27,582 nt of DNA from the NCBI GenBank assembly GCA_033722135.1, contig JAWVZO010000011.1:1-27582 (forward strand), written 5' to 3'. Shown here in pieces: positions 1 through 7,390 of the stretch. The stretch comes from QNFN01 sp033722135 (GTDB taxonomy: Bacteria > Pseudomonadota > Gammaproteobacteria > QNFN01). Within the stretch, counting starts at the first letter, position 1, and each line of letters begins with the position of its first letter. A program made the translations under genes and the position numbers. A model generated the notes under the pieces. It searched no databases, was not told the DNA's origin, and saw nothing but the letters and a program-made list of their open reading frames with translations.

Positions 1-2019
1 CGCGAGCGCCTCCGCCGCCTCGGCCTCCCCGTCCACGTCCACCGCGTCCGACACCGCCGCGGCGACTTCGTCGGACCCGGCCTCCTCCAGCGCCTCCCCG
101 GCAGGCTCGGCCTCGACCGGCTCCGCCTCTTCGGTGTCGGACCCGGCCTCCTCCGGTTCCTCCGCGGCGGGCTCGGCCTGCTCCGCTTCTGGCGCGCACT
201 CCACCGTGGGCAACGTCGCGTCGATCTCGTCGATATCGATATCGATGTCGACGGACGCCTCGCCGGAGCGCTCCGCGGTCTCGGCATCGAGTTCGTCGTC
301 GGTGGCTGCGGGCGCTTCCTGTTGCGGCGCACCGATCAGACCGGCGAGGCGCTCCTCGGCGAGTTCCAGGTAGCGCCCCGCGGCCTGGCCCGAGACATAG
401 CTCTCGAGGGCCGACTCGAGCGCCGTGATGGCGTCGGCCAGCGCTTCGAGCTGATCGTCCCGCAGGGGGTCGTGGACCGTCTGCTCGAGAACCCCGGCAA
501 GCTGGCCGAGCAGGTGGGCTGCGTGCTCGTGATCGAGCATGTAGACGCCGCCGGCGAGTGCGATCAGGCGCGGCGGCTGATCGGCGAGGACGGCACCGGC
601 GTCGTCCCCCTCGCCGACCACCGCGGCGCGCACATGCTCGAGTTCCTGCAGCCCCACGGCGTAGAAGGCGCGGGCCACCTGGCGCGTCTCGAGGTCGGTC
701 ATGCGCGCCTGCGCCACGCCCTCACCGCCGGCGCCGACAGCCGGGACCGGGGCCATGACGTCGGTGACCCGCAGGGCACGCTGTTTCTCGTCGGCCAGCT
801 CGAGGAGGAACGTGTCGACGTGCAACAGCACCTCGGCGACGTCTACCACGCGCGCCTCCTCGGTCCCGAGGCGCCCCTCGGTCATGGCCTCGACCGCCTG
901 GCGCTGTTCGCGAACGGCGTCGGCCAGCGAATTGAGGCCCATCATGCCGAGGGTGTCGGCCATACGGCGGAGGTTGTCGCGCAGGGGGGCGAGGTCCGAC
1001 GGATCGGCGTCGCTGCTGGCCCCGAAGATCTCGATGACGTCGCGCGCGCGCTGCAGGTCCTCCTTGACGGCCTGCCCGACGCTGCGCAGCACGGCGGTGT
1101 CGGGGCCGTGCAACCGGCGCTCCACCTCCTCCACCAGTTCGGGGCTCGGGACGACCTCCTCGAGGCCGAATGCTTCGACGAGCTCCCGCGTCTCGGGCCC
1201 GGCGTCGGGTGCCTCGGCGACCCGGTAGAGGATGCGGCGGGTCAGCGTTTCGGCCGGTTCGCCGGCGGCCTCGCCCGCGGCGAGCGACTTCAGTTGCCGG
1301 TCCAGCGCGGTCAGCAGCTGCTTGGCCCCGGAGTCGGCCTCTATGGCGCCTTCGCGCAGGCCCACGAACAGGCCGGTCGCCGCCCACCAGAGGCGCGCCT
1401 GGACGGGCTCCCTGGCCACCTGGCGCACCAGTTCGCAGACCCGCAGCAGGACCCGCATGGCATTGGCGTCACCGGAGTTCTTGAGCCAGGCGACCAGGGC
1501 CCTCTGGTAATTGGGACGGGCCTTGGCCGCCAGGGCCCCGAGCGACGCGATCGGTGGCTCGACCGGGGCAGGCGGCTCGGCGTCGAGCGCGATGTGGACC
1601 AGCGTCTCGGCGCCCAGTGGAGGCTTCCCGGCGAGGCGGCGCAGCTCGTTGATCTCGGGGAGCAGCGCCTGCGGCAGGTCCCGGCCTCCCGACTGGATGT
1701 ACTCGAGGTAGGCCGGCAGCTGCAGCAGGCCACGCATCAGCGCCTCGAAAATGGCCTCGCTGCGCTCGATCCGCTCCTCGCGAACGGCCTCGAGAAGGCT
1801 GGCCATCTCCTCGGCATAACGCACGGCCCCGGCCAGTTCCACCAGGCGGAGAGTACCGATCACCTGGTGCAGCGACTCGGCGCAGTTGGCGAGCTCGTAG
1901 TCGTCGCCGGTGTCCTCGACGTAGAACTCGAGGGACTGGGACGCCTGCTTGAGGGTCTCGTCAAGTTCCCCCTTGACCCAGTCGAGGGCGTGCGGGTTCT
2001 GCAGTCCGGGCTGCGTCAT
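1..2019 (-). CDS. chpA: ChpA, N-terminal part of the Pil-Chp hybrid CheA-like kinase (3' end cut by window)
   Basis: This is the amino-terminal 673 codons of the large multi-Hpt histidine kinase that controls type IV pilus (twitching) function. The frame is open from ATG at 2019 to the window edge, so the kinase core, CheW-like and receiver domains lie outside. Visible are the typical ChpA opening ALDWVKGELDETLKQA (residues 11-26) and a degenerate Hpt/FimL-like helical module with LHQVIGTLRLVEL (50-62, candidate His51). More helical Hpt-like segments reach about residue 565 (for example LHVDTFLLELADEK, 399-412). A Glu/Ala/Asp-rich linker follows (about 570-673). It starts 54 bases after pilJ, last of the visible minus-strand genes, and pilK is not between them. 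The N-terminal Hpt-like units may be structural rather than phosphorylated. The long plus-strand open frame covering this region is a GC-driven shadow. Confidence 0.9.
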   Translation of the reverse strand, partial: MTQPGLQNPHALDWVKGELDETLKQASQSLEFYVEDTGDDYELANCAESLHQVIGTLRLVELAGAVRYAEEMASLLEAVREERIERSEAIFEALMRGLLQLPAYLEYIQSGGRDLPQALLPEINELRRLAGKPPLGAETLVHIALDAEPPAPVEPPIASLGALAAKARPNYQRALVAWLKNSGDANAMRVLLRVCELVRQVAREPVQARLWWAATGLFVGLREGAIEADSGAKQLLTALDRQLKSLAAGEAAGEPAETLTRRILYRVAEAPDAGPETRELVEAFGLEEVVPSPELVEEVERRLHGPDTAVLRSVGQAVKEDLQRARDVIEIFGASSDADPSDLAPLRDNLRRMADTLGMMGLNSLADAVREQRQAVEAMTEGRLGTEEARVVDVAEVLLHVDTFLLELADEKQRALRVTDVMAPVPAVGAGGEGVAQARMTDLETRQVARAFYAVGLQELEHVRAAVVGEGDDAGAVLADQPPRLIALAGGVYMLDHEHAAHLLGQLAGVLEQTVHDPLRDDQLEALADAITALESALESYVSGQAAGRYLELAEERLAGLIGAPQQEAPAATDDELDAETAERSGEASVDIDIDIDEIDATLPTVECAPEAEQAEPAAEEPEEAGSDTEEAEPVEAEPAGEALEEAGSDEVAAAVSDAVDVDGEAEAAEALA
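70..154. repeat. Imperfect repeat in the ChpA acidic linker
   Basis: A 19-base identical segment occurs at 70-88 and 136-154, 66 bases (22 codons) apart, with similar sequence between. It encodes repeated EEAGSD units in the Glu/Ala/Pro-rich linker of ChpA (about residues 625-650 of the visible protein). Such low-complexity linkers between Hpt domains vary in length between strains. The reading frame is kept. Confidence 0.6.
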
Positions 2020-2073
2020 GGACCGATTCCTAGGCCCGGCGCCCGGTCGTGGTCAGCAATGCCTCCGATGGGC

Positions 2074-4422
2074 TCAAGTCCGGTTCTCCTGCGGCAGCTT
2101 GAAGCCGGCCACCGACTCGCGGAGCTGCTCGGCCAGTTCGGCCAGCTTGCCGATCGAGTTGGCCGTCTCGTTGGTGCCGGCCGTGGCCTGGGTGGTGACC
2201 TCCCGGATGCCGTCCATGGTGCCGGCGACGTCGGCCGCGGTGGCGGCCTCGCGCTTGGCGGTCTCGTCGATCTCGTGGATCAGGTCGTAGAGCTGGTTGG
2301 AGACCTTCTCGATCTCCTCCAGCGCCTCGCCCGCGTCGCTCGCCAGCTGCGCTCCGCTGACCACGTTGGCGGTGCTGCGCTCCATCGAGGTGACCGCCTC
2401 GTTGGTGTCCGCCTGGATGGTATTGATCAGTGCGCCGATCTGCTTGGTCGCGTCGGTCGAGCGCTCCGCGAGGCGCTGCACCTCGTCGGCGACCACCGCG
2501 AAGCCGCGCCCCGCCTCGCCGGCCATCGCCGCCTGGATCGCGGCATTCAGGGCGAGGATGTTGGTCTGGTCGGCGATGTCGTTGATCAGCTCGACGATCG
2601 CGCCGATCTCCTGGGAGCTTTCGCCGAGGCGCTTGATCCGCTTGGAGGTCTCCTGGATCTGCTCACGGATGGTGTCCATGCCGGTGATGCTGTTGCGCAC
2701 CACCTCGCCGCCCTTGCTGGCGATCTCCACCGAGCGCTTGGCCACGTCGGCCGAGTTGCCGGCCTCGCTGGAGACCTTCTCCATCGACTGGGCCATGGCC
2801 GCGATTCTCTGGCTCGCCTCGGCGATCTGGCCGGCCTGCTTCTGGCTGGTCAGCGCGAGCTGCAGCGTGGCGGCCCGGCTCTTCTGGGCCGCGCCCGTCA
2901 CCTGCACGGTGGTCTGGTTGATCGAGGTGACGAGGTTGCGCAGCGCGTCGATGGCGTAGTTGACCGAGTCGGCGATGGCCCCGGTGATCTCCTCGGTGAC
3001 CGTGGCCTCCTTGGTCAGGTCACCCTCGGCCAGGTAACTCATCTCGTCGAGCAGGGTCAGGATCGCCTCCTGGTTGCGCTGGTTGATCTCGTCGGCGATC
3101 TGCTTCTGGCGCACCGTCTCGGCGTGGCGGCGACGGGTGTCGCTGTAGGAGATGCCGGCGAGCAGTATCATGGCGACAAGGCCGGCCGCGCCGGCGACGT
3201 AGCCGATCTCGGCGTTCAGGAAGCGCTTGTCCTCGAGCCCCTCGATCGACTGCTCGAGGCTCAGGCTCGCCGCGATCAGGCGCTGGACGTTCTCCGCGGC
3301 CTCGGCGGCCGATTCGCGCGCGTCGAACAGGTCAGGCAGGCGCTCCTCGAGCTCGAACATCTTGTCGCCGAGGACGAAGAAGATTTCGGTCGCCTCCTCG
3401 AGAAGCTCACGCGAGCTTCCCTCGGCGATCGGCCGGATGCCGAGATCCTCGCTGCCGGCGTCGAGAGCGTCGAGGATCTCGCCGATGTTGGCGACGTTGA
3501 CGATCAGCTGCGTGGTGGCCTCCTCCTGGCCCTCGTCGCTCAGCGTGGGGTCGCGCAGGAGCCGCTGGAGGTCGCGGGTCAGCTGGGCGTTGTAGAGGAT
3601 CAGCTGGCCGACACGCTGGATCTGCTCGGGACGGGCGTTGCGCGCGACCAGGTCATCGGCCAGCGCCTGCAGTGCCTCGCGGAGCTGGCCGACGTCCTCT
3701 TCCTGGATCTCGTCGGCGAGGTCGTAGACGTTCCGCAACGGGATGCGCGCGGCGAGGATGGTGTTGATCTCCTCCGCGACAGCGGTCCAGGCCTGCTCGG
3801 TGGCGACGATGTTCTCGCCGACGGCCGGGTCGTCGTAGGTGATGGTGTGCTCGGCGTGGGCACCGTCGCCCCCTTCGCCTTCATGGTGCCCATCGGCCGC
3901 CTCGCCCCCGCCGGCGTGCTCGCCCTCGTCGGCATGGCCGCCCTCGTCAGCGTGACCACCTTCGTCAACGTGGCCACCCTGTTCATGCGCCGCCTCGCTC
4001 TCCTCGGCGTGGCCCTCCCCGCCATGCGCCTCGCCCTCCATGGGCTCATCGGCCTCTTCCTCGAGCGCCTGGCCACGGATCTCCCCGGCCGCGCGGCCTA
4101 CGTCGGCCTCCGAGATGACGCGCCCCGCCTCGCCACCGAGGTGGGCGACCGACGCGTCGACCTCCTCGGCAAGACCGCGCAGCTTCGGGAAAGCGTCGAA
4201 GTCGCCACGCGTGGCGAAACGCGACAGCTGGGCCAGCTCGGGGCTGTTGAGACGGATGTCGCGGACGTGGATCAGCGACTCGCTGTCTTCCGCCTCGCGT
4301 TCGGCGACCGTCGAGAAGGTGAAGAGCGAGAAGCCGAGCGCGCCGACCGTGATGATGGCCATCAGGATGAAGAACGGCCTGCGCTCCCCCGCGCCGCCCT
4401 TTGCCGCCTTGCCGTTGCTCAT
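2074..4422 (-). CDS. pilJ: PilJ, type IV pilus methyl-accepting chemotaxis receptor
   Basis: Inner-membrane receptor that feeds the ChpA kinase through CheW-like adaptors. The 782 residues run: cytoplasmic tail, membrane helix 1 (about 18-38), periplasmic sensor region (39-404), membrane helix 2 (about 405-425), a HAMP-like linker, and the cytoplasmic signalling coiled coil. The hairpin tip is highly conserved (EIGAIVELINDIADQTNILALNAA, about 605-628, followed by AGEAGRGFAVVADEVQRLAERS). P. aeruginosa PilJ is about 680 residues; much of the extra length is a His-rich acidic insert at about 121-193. There is no C-terminal methyltransferase-tethering pentapeptide. A GGGAG ribosome site precedes the ATG by about 8 bases. 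It lies between pilI and chpA. The family is certain; the ligand is unknown. Confidence 0.95.
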   Translation of the reverse strand: MSNGKAAKGGAGERRPFFILMAIITVGALGFSLFTFSTVAEREAEDSESLIHVRDIRLNSPELAQLSRFATRGDFDAFPKLRGLAEEVDASVAHLGGEAGRVISEADVGRAAGEIRGQALEEEADEPMEGEAHGGEGHAEESEAAHEQGGHVDEGGHADEGGHADEGEHAGGGEAADGHHEGEGGDGAHAEHTITYDDPAVGENIVATEQAWTAVAEEINTILAARIPLRNVYDLADEIQEEDVGQLREALQALADDLVARNARPEQIQRVGQLILYNAQLTRDLQRLLRDPTLSDEGQEEATTQLIVNVANIGEILDALDAGSEDLGIRPIAEGSSRELLEEATEIFFVLGDKMFELEERLPDLFDARESAAEAAENVQRLIAASLSLEQSIEGLEDKRFLNAEIGYVAGAAGLVAMILLAGISYSDTRRRHAETVRQKQIADEINQRNQEAILTLLDEMSYLAEGDLTKEATVTEEITGAIADSVNYAIDALRNLVTSINQTTVQVTGAAQKSRAATLQLALTSQKQAGQIAEASQRIAAMAQSMEKVSSEAGNSADVAKRSVEIASKGGEVVRNSITGMDTIREQIQETSKRIKRLGESSQEIGAIVELINDIADQTNILALNAAIQAAMAGEAGRGFAVVADEVQRLAERSTDATKQIGALINTIQADTNEAVTSMERSTANVVSGAQLASDAGEALEEIEKVSNQLYDLIHEIDETAKREAATAADVAGTMDGIREVTTQATAGTNETANSIGKLAELAEQLRESVAGFKLPQENRT
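3844..4062 (-). other. Histidine-rich acidic insert in the PilJ periplasmic domain
   Basis: Residues about 121-193 of PilJ contain 11 histidines (133, 138, 146, 151, 157, 163, 169, 179, 180, 189, 192) in a Glu/Asp/Gly background, with repeated GGHADEG-type units. By topology the segment is periplasmic, between the first membrane helix and the main sensor domain. His/Asp/Glu-rich stretches of this type often bind Zn, Ni or Cu. Here metal binding is inference; the segment could also be a flexible low-complexity spacer. Confidence 0.75.
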
Positions 4423-4480
4423 CGAGTGATCTCCCTGCTTGCTTGTCCGTCATGGACCCGGAGAGGGCCCGCCGTGTTGT

Positions 4481-5029
4481 TCATGCCGCCGCCTGGAGGA
4501 ACCCAGGGTGGGTGGCCAGACGGGTGAAATCGAAGACCGGGACGAGTTCGTCGCCGACCCGGAACGACCCGTCGAGGAACGCCTCGAGCGACGACGTCGT
4601 TTCGGGTACCTCGGCACTTCGCTCCGTGCTGTCGATCTGCTGCAGGCCGGTGACCGCACCGACCATCAGTCCCGAGAAGAACTCCCCCTCGCGTACCGCC
4701 AGCACGCGCGTCGCGGCATCGCGCCCCGTGATGCCGAGCCCGAGGAAGGCGCCGAGGTCCATCACCGGCAGCAGGTTGCCGCGCACGTTGGCGAGGCCCA
4801 GGACCCAGGACTTCACCAGCGGCACGCGGGTCATGGCCGGCACCGTCAGGATCTCGTCGACCTGCTCGAGCGGCGCGAGCAACCGGTGACCGCCGAGGAC
4901 GAAACCGACGCCGCGCCAGTAGTCGCGCGACTCCTCCTGCATCGGCAGGCCGCGGGCGACCGTCTGGCTGCGCTGCTCGAGCTCGCGCAGCAGCGCGTAG
5001 GGGTCGAGTTGACCGGTCTCGGGCTGCAT
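4481..5029 (-). CDS. pilI: PilI, CheW-like adaptor of the Pil-Chp system
   Basis: A 182-residue CheW-domain protein expected to couple PilJ to the ChpA kinase in the cytoplasm. After a 35-residue helical N-terminus the CheW fold begins at GVGFVLGGHRLLAPLEQVDEIL. The family signature VLGLANVRGNLLPVMDLGAFLG is at about 96-117, and VFDFTRLATHPGFLQ closes the domain. Length matches P. aeruginosa PilI (178). The ATG at 5029 is 12 bases after the pilH stop, with only a short AGGG just before it, so translation may depend on coupling to pilH. A 6-bp stem with one G-U pair (about 4455-4471) lies in the gap to pilJ. Confidence 0.93.
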   Translation of the reverse strand: MQPETGQLDPYALLRELEQRSQTVARGLPMQEESRDYWRGVGFVLGGHRLLAPLEQVDEILTVPAMTRVPLVKSWVLGLANVRGNLLPVMDLGAFLGLGITGRDAATRVLAVREGEFFSGLMVGAVTGLQQIDSTERSAEVPETTSSLEAFLDGSFRVGDELVPVFDFTRLATHPGFLQAAA

Positions 5030-5041
5030 CCCTGGGCCCGG

Positions 5042-5407
5042 TCAGGCAGAGAGGACGTTCTGCACCTTGGCCACCAGGTCGTCCTCGGCGACCGGCTTGG
5101 TCAGGTAATCCTTCGCGCCCTGGCGGAGCCCCCAGACCTTGTCGGTCTCCTGGCTCTTGGTCGACACGATGATGATCGGGATGTGCTTCGTCGCCTCGTC
5201 CCGGGTCAGCTGGCGCGTGGTCTGGAAGCCGTTGAGCCCCGGCATCACGATATCCATCAGGATCGCGTCGGGCTGCTCGCTGCGTGCCTTCTCGATGCCG
5301 GCCTCTCCGCTCTCCGCCTCGATGCATTCGTACCCGTGCTTCTCGAGCATCCCGCGCAGGATGTGGATCTCGGTGGGCGAGTCGTCGACGATCAGGACCT
5401 TGGCCAT
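5042..5407 (-). CDS. pilH: PilH, single-domain response regulator
   Basis: A 121-residue CheY-like receiver of the Pil-Chp pathway. Acidic pocket D8-D9, phospho-acceptor D52 (ILMDIVMPG), Thr/Ser switch at VSTKS (81-85) and Lys104 (YLTKP) are all present, so it should be phosphorylatable by ChpA. In P. aeruginosa PilH counteracts PilG and acts on the retraction side. The ATG at 5407 is chosen over an upstream in-frame start because a strong AGGAGG lies 6 bases before it and the protein then starts at the usual MAKVLIVDDS. The upstream start would overlap the end of pilG. Confidence 0.95.
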   Translation of the reverse strand: MAKVLIVDDSPTEIHILRGMLEKHGYECIEAESGEAGIEKARSEQPDAILMDIVMPGLNGFQTTRQLTRDEATKHIPIIIVSTKSQETDKVWGLRQGAKDYLTKPVAEDDLVAKVQNVLSA

Positions 5408-5441
5408 CTTTCCTCCTGGGGAAGTTTCCGGTCGCGCCGGG

Positions 5442-5858
5442 TCATGCATCACCCGCCGGTGCCTCGCCGACGTAGCGGCGGATCGCACCCAGCAGGTCGT
5501 CCTTGGTGAACGGCTTGGTGAGGTACTGCTCCGAACCGACGATCCGTCCGCGCGCCTTGTCGAACAGGCCGTCCTTGCTCGAGAGCATGATCACCGGGGT
5601 CTTGCGGAATTCCCGGTTGTTCTTGATCAGCGCGCAGGTCTGGTAACCGTCCAGCCGGGGCATCATGATGTCGATGAAGATGATGTCGGGACGCTCGTCG
5701 GCGATCTTGGAGAGCGACTCGTAACCGTCCGTCGCGGTGACCACGTCGTAGCCTTCGCGCTTGAGCAACGTCTCCGCCGTCCGCCGGATGGTCTTGCTGT
5801 CGTCGATGACCATCACCTTGATCCCGGCGCTGGCGGCGTCTTGATTCTCTTCCGTCAT
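5442..5858 (-). CDS. pilG: PilG, single-domain response regulator
   Basis: A 138-residue receiver protein, first gene of the pil-chp operon. In P. aeruginosa phosphorylated PilG promotes pilus extension and FimS/PilB-dependent output. Key residues are D19-D20 (VMVIDDS), phospho-acceptor D63 (FIDIMMPRLDG), the LSS switch at 92-94 and K115 (YLTKP). A short N-terminal tail (1-12) precedes the first strand, as in known PilG. The start is ATG at 5858. The gap to gshA (5859-6082) must hold its promoter. The gap to pilH is 34 bases. Confidence 0.95.
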   Translation of the reverse strand: MTEENQDAASAGIKVMVIDDSKTIRRTAETLLKREGYDVVTATDGYESLSKIADERPDIIFIDIMMPRLDGYQTCALIKNNREFRKTPVIMLSSKDGLFDKARGRIVGSEQYLTKPFTKDDLLGAIRRYVGEAPAGDA

Positions 5859-6082
5859 CTGCTCCGTCCGAGGTCGTGCCGGGTGGGCATGGCAGTAGGA
5901 TCCCGGCTCAGGTCGGCGCCCATGACCCGGCGCCGGGTCATCGCGTGTTCCCGGGATTCACGTCCGAATCTGCGCGACGTCACAGCCCCCTTGATGACCG
6001 CGCGCTATCTAGCTGGAAGTTATACTAAGTTAACACAGGCCCGCTGTCGCTAGACAGACCGACGGCAGAACCCGAGGACATC
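5859..6082. promoter_or_regulatory. Divergent intergenic region between pilG and gshA
   Basis: This 224-base gap separates the pil-chp operon (leftward) from gshA-gshB (rightward) and is the largest non-coding stretch in the window. It holds a perfect 20-bp palindrome at 5922-5941 and an AT-rich patch at about 6005-6035. In the patch, TATACT (6021-6026, plus strand) and TATAAC (6024-6019, minus strand) resemble -10 boxes facing both ways. No convincing -35 box sits at 17 bp from either. The patch is the best promoter candidate for gshA, giving a leader of about 50 bases; the assignment is inference. Confidence 0.5.
5922..5941. promoter_or_regulatory. Perfect 20-bp palindrome, candidate operator
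   Basis: ATGACCCGGCGCCGGGTCAT reads identically on both strands (ten bases each side of the 5931/5932 centre). It lies 63 bases upstream of the pilG start and about 60-80 bases upstream of the AT-rich promoter patch toward gshA. A dimeric regulator site fits. A cruciform or RNA hairpin in the pilG leader is an alternative. Twelve bases of the right half (GCGCCGGGTCAT) recur at 5434-5445, over the pilG stop codon. Confidence 0.6.
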
Positions 6083-7372
6083 ATGATGGCCACCGAAGCG
6101 ATCGCCGCGGTCCCCCACCTGACGACCGCGCAGAACGGTCCGCTGCAGCAGATCGAATCCCGCTTGCTGGAATGCCAACCGGCCATCGAGAGCTGGTTCC
6201 GCCGCCAGTGGACGGAAACCCCGGCGCCGTTCTACAGCTCGGTCGACCTGCGCAACGCCGGCTTCAAGCTGGCCCCGGTCGACACCAACCTGTTTCCCGC
6301 GGGATTCAACAACCTCGACGCCGCCCTCCTGCCGCTGTGCATCCAGGCGATCCAGACCGCCGTCGAGCGACTCTGCCCGACCGCGGCCAATATCCTGCTG
6401 ATCCCGGAGAGCCACAGCCGCAACCTGCACTACCTCGAGAGTGTCGCCACCCTCGCCGACCTCCTGAGGCAGTCGGGCTTCGAGGTGCGCCTGGCGAGCC
6501 TCGACCCCGATCTCGAAACGGCTCGGGATCACGATCTGCCCTCGGGCCGCACGCTGCACCTCGAGCGGCCGCAGCGCTCGGGCCGCCGCGTCGGGCTCGC
6601 CGACTTCGACCCGTGCATGATCCTGCTCAACAACGACCTCGCCGGAGGCCGCCCGGAGATACTCGAGGATCTCGAGCAGGTGGTGGTGCCGCCGCTCGGC
6701 CTCGGCTGGTCCAACCGCCTGAAGTCGCGCCATTTCGCCCACTACCAGGCGGTGGCCAGCGAATTCGGCGACCTGGTCGGCCTCGACCCCTGGCTGGTCG
6801 ACCCGCTGAGCCGCAACTGCGGCGAGATCGATTTCATGAAACGCGAGGGCGAGGAGTGTCTGGCGAGCAACACCGAGACCCTGCTGCAGGCGATCGCGGT
6901 CAAGTACGACGAGTACGGCATCGACATGAAGCCGTTCGTGATGATCAAGGCCGACGCCGGGACCTACGGGATGGGCGTCATGACCGCCAACAGCGTCGAC
7001 GACGTCCGCGCACTGAACCGCAAGCAGCGTACCCGGATGTCGGCGAGCAAGGGCGGCGCGAGCGTCAGCAAGGTGATTCTCCAGGAGGGGGTCTACACCT
7101 TCGAGACCTGGAACGGCGCGGTCGCCGAGCCGGTGGTCTACATGATCGACCACTTCGTCGTCGGCGGTTTCTACCGCGTGCACACCGGCCGCGGCAACGC
7201 AGAGAACCTCAACGCCCCCGGCATGCACTTCGAACCGCTGGCCTTCGCCGGGAGCTGCAACCTCCCCGACCAGGCGCAGGTGCCCGACGCCGACCCCAAC
7301 CGCTTCTACGCCTACGGGGTGATCGCGCGGCTCGCCCTCCTCGCCGCGGCGCGCGAGCTCGCCGAGCATTGA
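6083..7372 (+). CDS. gshA: Glutamate-cysteine ligase, proteobacterial (T. ferrooxidans-type) family
   Basis: First enzyme of glutathione synthesis: ATP-dependent ligation of L-glutamate and L-cysteine. The 429 residues match the GshA family first seen in Acidithiobacillus ferrooxidans rather than E. coli GshA. Blocks include FYSSVDLRNAGFKLAPVDTN followed by LFPAGFNNLD (50-79), a nucleotide-loop-like KADAGTYGMGVM (289-300), GGFYRVH (361-367) and ENLNAPGMHFEPL (374-386). GAGGA at 6074-6078 is 4 bases from the first ATG (6083) and 7 from a second ATG (6086); either could be used. gshB follows after 18 bases, so the two form an operon. Assignment rests on recalled family signatures and on the gshB neighbour. 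Confidence 0.88.
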   Translation: MMATEAIAAVPHLTTAQNGPLQQIESRLLECQPAIESWFRRQWTETPAPFYSSVDLRNAGFKLAPVDTNLFPAGFNNLDAALLPLCIQAIQTAVERLCPTAANILLIPESHSRNLHYLESVATLADLLRQSGFEVRLASLDPDLETARDHDLPSGRTLHLERPQRSGRRVGLADFDPCMILLNNDLAGGRPEILEDLEQVVVPPLGLGWSNRLKSRHFAHYQAVASEFGDLVGLDPWLVDPLSRNCGEIDFMKREGEECLASNTETLLQAIAVKYDEYGIDMKPFVMIKADAGTYGMGVMTANSVDDVRALNRKQRTRMSASKGGASVSKVILQEGVYTFETWNGAVAEPVVYMIDHFVVGGFYRVHTGRGNAENLNAPGMHFEPLAFAGSCNLPDQAQVPDADPNRFYAYGVIARLALLAAARELAEH

Positions 7373-7390
7373 GCCGGGAGGGGTAACGAC

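Noticed and set aside
322..4527. A 1401-residue open frame on the plus strand
   Set aside because: It lies antisense to chpA and pilJ, which have clear family motifs. Its composition (Leu, Gly, Asp, Arg-rich with no domain) is that of a shadow frame in GC-rich codon usage.
5408..5488. Longer pilH start
   Set aside because: It overlaps pilG and lacks a ribosome site, whereas ATG 5407 has AGGAGG and the family N-terminus.
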